Both the position numbers and the translations under genes were made by a program. The notes beneath the pieces were generated by a model. The model did no database searches. It saw nothing but the letters and a program-made list of their open reading frames with translations, and was not told where the DNA came from. Positions 60,252 to 64,000 of a DNA stretch of 64,000 bases are shown here, piece after piece (position 1 is the stretch's first letter; each line of letters begins with the position of its first letter). The DNA is from Caulobacter sp. 602-1 (GTDB taxonomy: Bacteria > Pseudomonadota > Alphaproteobacteria > Caulobacterales > Caulobacteraceae), in assembly GCF_003931565.1 (NCBI RefSeq), contig NZ_RRYI01000007.1:124001-188000 (forward strand), given 5' to 3'.

Positions 60252-61100
60252 CTAGTTTCCCAGGCCGAGGTCAGAGACCGCCAGGACGTCCATATCGTCG
60301 AACTCGAGGTTCTCCCCGCCCATCGACCAGACAAAGGTGTAGTTCGAGGTGCCGACCCCGCTGTGGATCGACCAGCTTGGCGAGAACACCGCCTCGCCCT
60401 CGTCCATGAACACCGCGCGCGGCTCCGACGGTTCGCCCATCAGGTGCATGACCCGGCCGGGGTCGGTGTCGAAGTACATGTAGATCTCGCTCCGCCGGCG
60501 ATGGGTATGCGGCGGCATCGTGTTCCAGACATTGCCGTCCGCCAGTTCGGTGAAGCCCATCACCAGTTGGCAGGTCTCGACGATGCCGGGGCGGATCGAC
60601 TGGCGGATCACCCGGCGGTTGGCGGTCGTCGCCTCCCCCGCCTGGATCGTTCGGGCTTCGTCGCGCCGCACCCGCTTGCTGGGGTGGTTGGCATGGGCGG
60701 GGTAGCTGACGAAGTAGAACCTTGCCGGGTTGGCGGCGTCGTCGCTCTCGAAACTGACGGCTTGCGTCCCACGCCCGATATAGAGGCTGTCGTGACGCGC
60801 CAGGTCGAAGCGCTCCCCATCCAGGATGACCACGCCTGGACCGCCGATATTGATCACGCCCACCTCGCGGCGCTCGCAGAAGAACCCCGAGGCCAGTTCC
60901 TTGTGAGTCGGCAGGTCCAGGGCCGCATCGGTCGGCGTCGCCGAGCCGACCACCGCCCGTTCGATCTCCAGATAACTGAGCGACAGCTCGCCCGGCCGGA
61001 ACAGCTTGTCGATGACGAAGGTGTCGCGCAGCTCGCGCACCGTCATGCGGCTCATGCCGGCGCGGTCGGTGCTCTCACGATAGTCCATTTGAACGCTCAT
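60252..61100 (-). CDS. kduI: 5-dehydro-4-deoxy-D-glucuronate isomerase
   Basis: KduI isomerises 5-dehydro-4-deoxyglucuronate (from unsaturated uronate) to the diketo sugar. The 282-residue protein is a double cupin with VGSATPTDAALDLPTHKEL, FFCERREVGVINIGGPG, MPPHTHRRRSEIYMYF holding the zinc-ligand His-x-His and Glu, and PSWSIHSGVG. Length fits KduI (about 278). ATG 61100 is 12 bases after GGAGG; a start at a later Met is possible. First gene of the kduI-GH105-gntR string. Confidence 0.93.
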   Translation of the reverse strand: MSVQMDYRESTDRAGMSRMTVRELRDTFVIDKLFRPGELSLSYLEIERAVVGSATPTDAALDLPTHKELASGFFCERREVGVINIGGPGVVILDGERFDLARHDSLYIGRGTQAVSFESDDAANPARFYFVSYPAHANHPSKRVRRDEARTIQAGEATTANRRVIRQSIRPGIVETCQLVMGFTELADGNVWNTMPPHTHRRRSEIYMYFDTDPGRVMHLMGEPSEPRAVFMDEGEAVFSPSWSIHSGVGTSNYTFVWSMGGENLEFDDMDVLAVSDLGLGN

Positions 61101-61513
61101 CGGCCGCACTGGCCTCCACTTCGGGAAGGTCGATGGCCGGTCGCCGAACTCACCGACGGTCGCTCCAAGGCGCGCATCCATGCCCCGTTTCACTGGTTGC
61201 TAAACTGACATTACCAATCTCGCCGCAACGCCGTAAAGGACGAACGCGCCTCGATTGCAAGTGGAATGCTGTCACCGCCAATGCTCGCTCGACAGTCGAC
61301 GAGATTAGGCAATAAAATCAACCACCAGGTCACATACCGATCATGCGATCGCAACGGATAATGGCCTGACCTAGAGCCAGGCATTGAGCATGCCAATTAT
61401 CCGGAAAACCAGGACAGACGCGTCCCGCGCGCCGACGACCTGAGCTTATAGCCTTTGGACCCCCGCCTTCGAGGCCGGATCACCCCCGCGGATCCGGTCC
61501 TCTGTGGAGAGGT
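61101..61513. promoter_or_regulatory. 413-bp control region upstream of kduI
   Basis: No gene is visible. It holds AATGGCCTGACC (61360-61371), which recurs at 62557, and CTGACATTACCAATC near 61207-61221. Around 61300-61400 it is AT-richer than the rest. It should carry the kduI promoter and one or both GntR binding sites; it also receives the terminus of the next GntR gene. Confidence 0.45.
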
Positions 61514-62281
61514 CTATTTGGCGGCGCTGGCGGCGCGGAGGGCGATCTCCTCGCGCTTGGCCGCCAGGCTCTCGCGCGTGCGCTCGATGGCTTCCAGTTC
61601 GGCGGTCAGCAGCAGATTCTCGATCAGCCCGCCCAGGTGGGTCTGCATGGCCGCGCGCGCGGCCTTCGGATCGCGCGTGCGCAGCGCCTCGACGATCTCC
61701 TGATGCTCGTCCTTGAGCGGCCGCTTGCGCACATGGCGGGCCTTTTCCAGCATCTGCATGCAGAGGCGAGAACGGTAGCGCAGGTCCCAGGCGCTCTCGA
61801 TGATCCGCACCACGGCGTTGTTGCGCGTCGCCTGGGCGATGGAGATGTGGAACTGGCGGTCAGCCAGCTCGGACTGCTCCTTGGTCGAGGCGTCGCTGTT
61901 CATCTCGGCGACCAGGGTCTCGAGATAGGCCAGCTCCTCGTCGGTGATCAGGGTGGCCGCCAGGGCGGCGGCCTCGCCCTCGAACAGGCGACGCGCCTCG
62001 GCCTGCTCGAACGCCCCGATATCGAGATCCTTCACGGGCGGCGGCGGCTGGTCGAGACGAACATAGACGCCCGACCCTTGGCGAGCCTCCAGCAGCCCGC
62101 GCATCTCCAGCGCGATGACGGCGCGGCGGACGGTGGGCCGCGAGACGCCGAACTCGTCGGCTAGGTCGCGCTCGGACGGCAGGCGATGGCCCGGCTGATA
62201 GACGCCGTCGGCGATCGCGCCGCTGATCGTCGCGGCGACCTGCTGATAGAGCCTGGAATCCGGCGTAGAGGTCGACATCAC
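61514..62281 (-). CDS. GntR (FadR/FCD) family regulator, second copy
   Basis: The 255-residue protein parallels the other GntR gene: LYQQVAATISGAIADGVYQPGHRLPSERDLADEFGVSRPTVRRAVIALEMRGLLEARQGSGVYV, then an FCD domain (AFEQAEARRLFEGEAAALAA, FHISIAQATRNNAVV, DEHQEIVEALRTRDPKAARA). The two are paralogues along the whole chain and may bind related sites. It lies upstream of the kduI string on the same strand but separated from it by 413 bp. Confidence 0.87.
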   Translation of the reverse strand: MMSTSTPDSRLYQQVAATISGAIADGVYQPGHRLPSERDLADEFGVSRPTVRRAVIALEMRGLLEARQGSGVYVRLDQPPPPVKDLDIGAFEQAEARRLFEGEAAALAATLITDEELAYLETLVAEMNSDASTKEQSELADRQFHISIAQATRNNAVVRIIESAWDLRYRSRLCMQMLEKARHVRKRPLKDEHQEIVEALRTRDPKAARAAMQTHLGGLIENLLLTAELEAIERTRESLAAKREEIALRAASAAK

Positions 62282-62556
62282 AAGCGGCCACGGACAAGCG
62301 CCACGATCGGCGCGTCACACAGGACTAGCGCGCGTCCAGCCTGCCCACAAGCGTCCGCGATCCGGAGGTGGCCTTACCATACCCTCCCGGCGAAGCGACC
62401 GGAGGGAGGACTCCGGCCGCCATCGTCGTCCGCCCCGGGAGGAGGTTGGCGCAAGGTACGCAGCGCCTTGGTCGACGAGCAAGCGACTGAGCAAAGGTGG
62501 AGCCCAGTTCGTCGCGCTCGCCGAACTTAACAAAACTGTCCGGCCGCGCAATCAAA

Positions 62557-62608
62557 AATGGCCTGACCAATTTGACATTGGCGCGCGAATTCATACGACC
62601 AATTTGGT
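62557..62608. promoter_or_regulatory. GntR-type operator cluster
   Basis: AATGGCCTGACC (62557-62568) repeats a site at 61360. CCAATTTGACATTGG (62567-62581) has CCAA/TTGG arms, and ACCAATTTGGT (62598-62608) is a perfect palindrome. These fit TTGGT-ACCAA type boxes of FCD GntR proteins. They lie some 280-330 bp before the GntR start and just past the GST stop; the remaining 62282-62556 shows no gene. Confidence 0.5.
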
Positions 62609-62623
62609 AGCGCTATCCTGCCG

Positions 62624-63352
62624 TCATGCGGCCCGCTTCAGTCCCCAGGGATGGGCCGGATAGAACTGGGCCATCATCCGCCCGACATAGTCGACGAGAC
62701 GCGGGTAGCTTTCCGCCTCGCAGCGCAACGGCGAGTCGAAGTGCGGCGTCATGATCCCCGCCAGCATGGCGAAGGCCGTGGCGTCGACACCGACCGGGTG
62801 GCTGTCGCGCATCAGATAGGCCTTGTCCTCAACGAGTTCGTCCAGCGAGCGCAGTGACAGGCTGCCCAGCCAAACGACCTCCTCGCGCAGATGACGGCCG
62901 ACGCCAACCGCGCGGACATTGGCGGCGATCGCTTCCTGCAGGCCGCGCCTCAGGTCATCGCGCAGATGTTCCGGCGCCTGGTCGAACCACCGCGCCGCGC
63001 CCTTGGCGAAGTTGGCCGGGTCGAGGTGGCGAAAATAGGCCGACACCCACCCCAGCTGGTTCTCGATCATTCGCTCGATCGCCCAAGCCTGGGCGCGCTC
63101 CTTGCCCGACAGGCCGATGTCGAGATCGATCCCGTACTTCCGCTCGATGTGAGCGCGGATGAAGGTCGAATCGCCGATCGCCTGGGCGGCGTCCTCGATC
63201 CATGGCAACTGACCCTTGGGCGCGGTCTCGCGGCTGCCCTTGGTCTTCTTGTAGTCGAGACCAGCCATCATCAGCTGGACCTCCGTCTTGGTCACATAGG
63301 GGCTGATCTCAGGCAGCCCGAACCCGGCCCCGGCGGCGAATAGCGTGATCAT
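62624..63352 (-). CDS. glutathione S-transferase family protein
   Basis: The 242-residue protein has a thioredoxin-like N-terminal domain (ITLFAAGAGFGLPEISPYVTKTEVQLMMAGL, GQLPWIEDAAQAIGDSTFIRAHIERKYG) and an all-helical C-terminal domain typical of the GST/metaxin-FAXC group. Substrate unknown. It is divergent from the WYL-type regulator; the 93 bp between carry a tandem plus inverted repeat that probably regulates it. Confidence 0.82.
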   Translation of the reverse strand: MITLFAAGAGFGLPEISPYVTKTEVQLMMAGLDYKKTKGSRETAPKGQLPWIEDAAQAIGDSTFIRAHIERKYGIDLDIGLSGKERAQAWAIERMIENQLGWVSAYFRHLDPANFAKGAARWFDQAPEHLRDDLRRGLQEAIAANVRAVGVGRHLREEVVWLGSLSLRSLDELVEDKAYLMRDSHPVGVDATAFAMLAGIMTPHFDSPLRCEAESYPRLVDYVGRMMAQFYPAHPWGLKRAA

Positions 63353-63388
63353 CGTCCCTCTCCGTCACGAATGTCGTGGTGACGACTT

Positions 63389-63425
63389 GCTACCGCCAGG
63401 CTACTGCCAGCATGCTGTCAGTAGC
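63389..63425. promoter_or_regulatory. tandem and inverted 11-bp repeats, WYL/GST region
   Basis: GCTACCGCCAG (63389-63399) and GCTACTGCCAG (63400-63410) are direct tandem repeats, and CTGTCAGTAGC (63415-63425) is their inverse with one mismatch. The array ends 20 bp before the regulator start. It looks like the binding site of the divergent WYL regulator. Confidence 0.6.
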
Positions 63426-63445
63426 GATCGCCGATATTCGAGCCC

Positions 63446-64000
63446 ATGAGACGCGCCGAACGCCTTTTCCAGATCATCCAGATCCTGCGCCGCAGTCGCG
63501 CGCCGGTGACCGCAGACGCCATCGCCGCCGAGCTGGAGACATCGAAGCGCAGCGTCTATCGCGACATCGCCGCCCTGGTCGGCCAGCGCGCGCCCATCCG
63601 CGGCGAGGCCGGGATCGGCTATGTGCTGGAGGCCGGCTTCGACATGCCGCCCCTGATGCTGACCCCGGACGAGATAGAGGCGGCTGTGCTGGGCGCGCAA
63701 TGGGTGGCCGGACGCGGCGATCCCGTCCTTGCCAAGGCCGCCAACGACCTGATCAGCAAGATCGCCGCGGCTGTACCTGACCGCCTGCGGCCCTATGTGC
63801 TGGAACCGGCGATCGGCGCCTCCCCAGCCTGGAAACCCGAGACCGATCGCATCGACGTCGCCCAGGTCCGCGCCTGGATCCACGCCGGTCGCAAGATCCG
63901 CCTGGACTACAGCGACGGCGCGGGGACGGTCAGCGCGCGGGTGATCTGGCCGGTCACCGTCGGCTATCGCGAGACCATCCGCATGATCATCGCCTGGTGC
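63446..64000 (+). CDS. WYL/YafY-type transcriptional regulator (partial)
   Basis: The frame starts at ATG 63446 and remains open to the window edge (185 codons). The N-terminal HTH is of the DeoR/HTH_11 type (MRRAERLFQIIQILRRSR, ADAIAAELETSKRSVYRDIAAL), followed by MPPLMLTPDEIEAAVLGAQWV and the start of a WYL domain (IRLDYSDGAGTVSARVIWPV). It is divergent from the GST gene and likely controls it and itself. The C-terminus lies outside the window. Confidence 0.85.
   Translation, partial: MRRAERLFQIIQILRRSRAPVTADAIAAELETSKRSVYRDIAALVGQRAPIRGEAGIGYVLEAGFDMPPLMLTPDEIEAAVLGAQWVAGRGDPVLAKAANDLISKIAAAVPDRLRPYVLEPAIGASPAWKPETDRIDVAQVRAWIHAGRKIRLDYSDGAGTVSARVIWPVTVGYRETIRMIIAWC

Noticed and set aside
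1..64000. CRISPR arrays, prophage, replication origin, rRNA genes
   Set aside because: I saw no regularly spaced repeat array, no phage structural or integrase gene, no dnaA-box cluster and no rRNA-like sequence.

Overview
The window is GC-rich (roughly two-thirds G+C by eye), densely coded DNA. Its conserved genes (glmU, rpiA, gor, class II DAHP synthase, panD), a plain housekeeping backbone and abundant TonB/SDR/LysR genes suggest an alphaproteobacterium, most likely Caulobacter or a close relative. That assignment rests on protein and context recognition, not on a database search.

Region 1 (1-15.4 kb) is core genome. It holds a phosphatidylserine-decarboxylase-related gene, a CAT tRNA, a SIMPL exported protein, a lipoprotein gene coupled to panD, an exported protein and M23 metallopeptidase pair, an esterase, a FATP-type acyl-CoA synthetase, class II DAHP synthase, an O-antigen-ligase-like protein coupled to gor, rpiA coupled to glmU, gph and tRNA-Val(CAC).

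Region 2 (15.5-32.2 kb) starts right behind tRNA-Val with a degenerate IS3-type transposase remnant and looks accessory. It is a patchwork of LysR/AraC/TetR regulators, most of them divergent from or overlapping an SDR or epimerase gene, plus DoxX, a tautomerase, an MFS transporter, a Tat-signal SDR and a MipA-type outer-membrane protein. One SDR is broken by a frameshift. Several regulatory palindromes and hairpins are visible.

Region 3 (32.2-44 kb) looks like one uptake and catabolic module. A TonB receptor and an exported YtcJ-like amidohydrolase lie on the minus strand, a large MalT-type regulator lies in the middle, and a divergent plus-strand operon encodes a hydantoinase, a DUF917 (S-methyl-thiohydantoin desulfurase family) protein, an NCS1 permease and a PaiB-like FMN protein. 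Both the operon promoter region and the receptor promoter region carry TTACCCGT-like direct repeats spaced exactly 21 bp apart. This is the best candidate here for a little-described system: thiohydantoin/hydantoin scavenging under a MalT-like activator. A decayed ornithine cyclodeaminase gene, a MarR/epimerase pair with a perfect operator palindrome, and a LysR remnant follow (44-46.2 kb).

Region 4 (46.2-62.3 kb) is a rhamnose / rhamnogalacturonan island. It encodes L-rhamnose 1-dehydrogenase, L-rhamnonolactonase, L-rhamnonate dehydratase, a KDR 4-dehydrogenase and a diketo-hydrolase, i.e. the non-phosphorylating route ending in pyruvate and L-lactate, with an FMN lactate dehydrogenase, the RhaT symporter and an IclR regulator. 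Beside it lie a GH105-type unsaturated rhamnogalacturonyl hydrolase, KduI, an (alpha/alpha)6-barrel hydrolase, a LamG-like protein and two paralogous FCD-type GntR regulators. The window ends with a GST-like gene divergent from a truncated WYL/YafY-type regulator, separated by a tandem-plus-inverted 11-bp operator.
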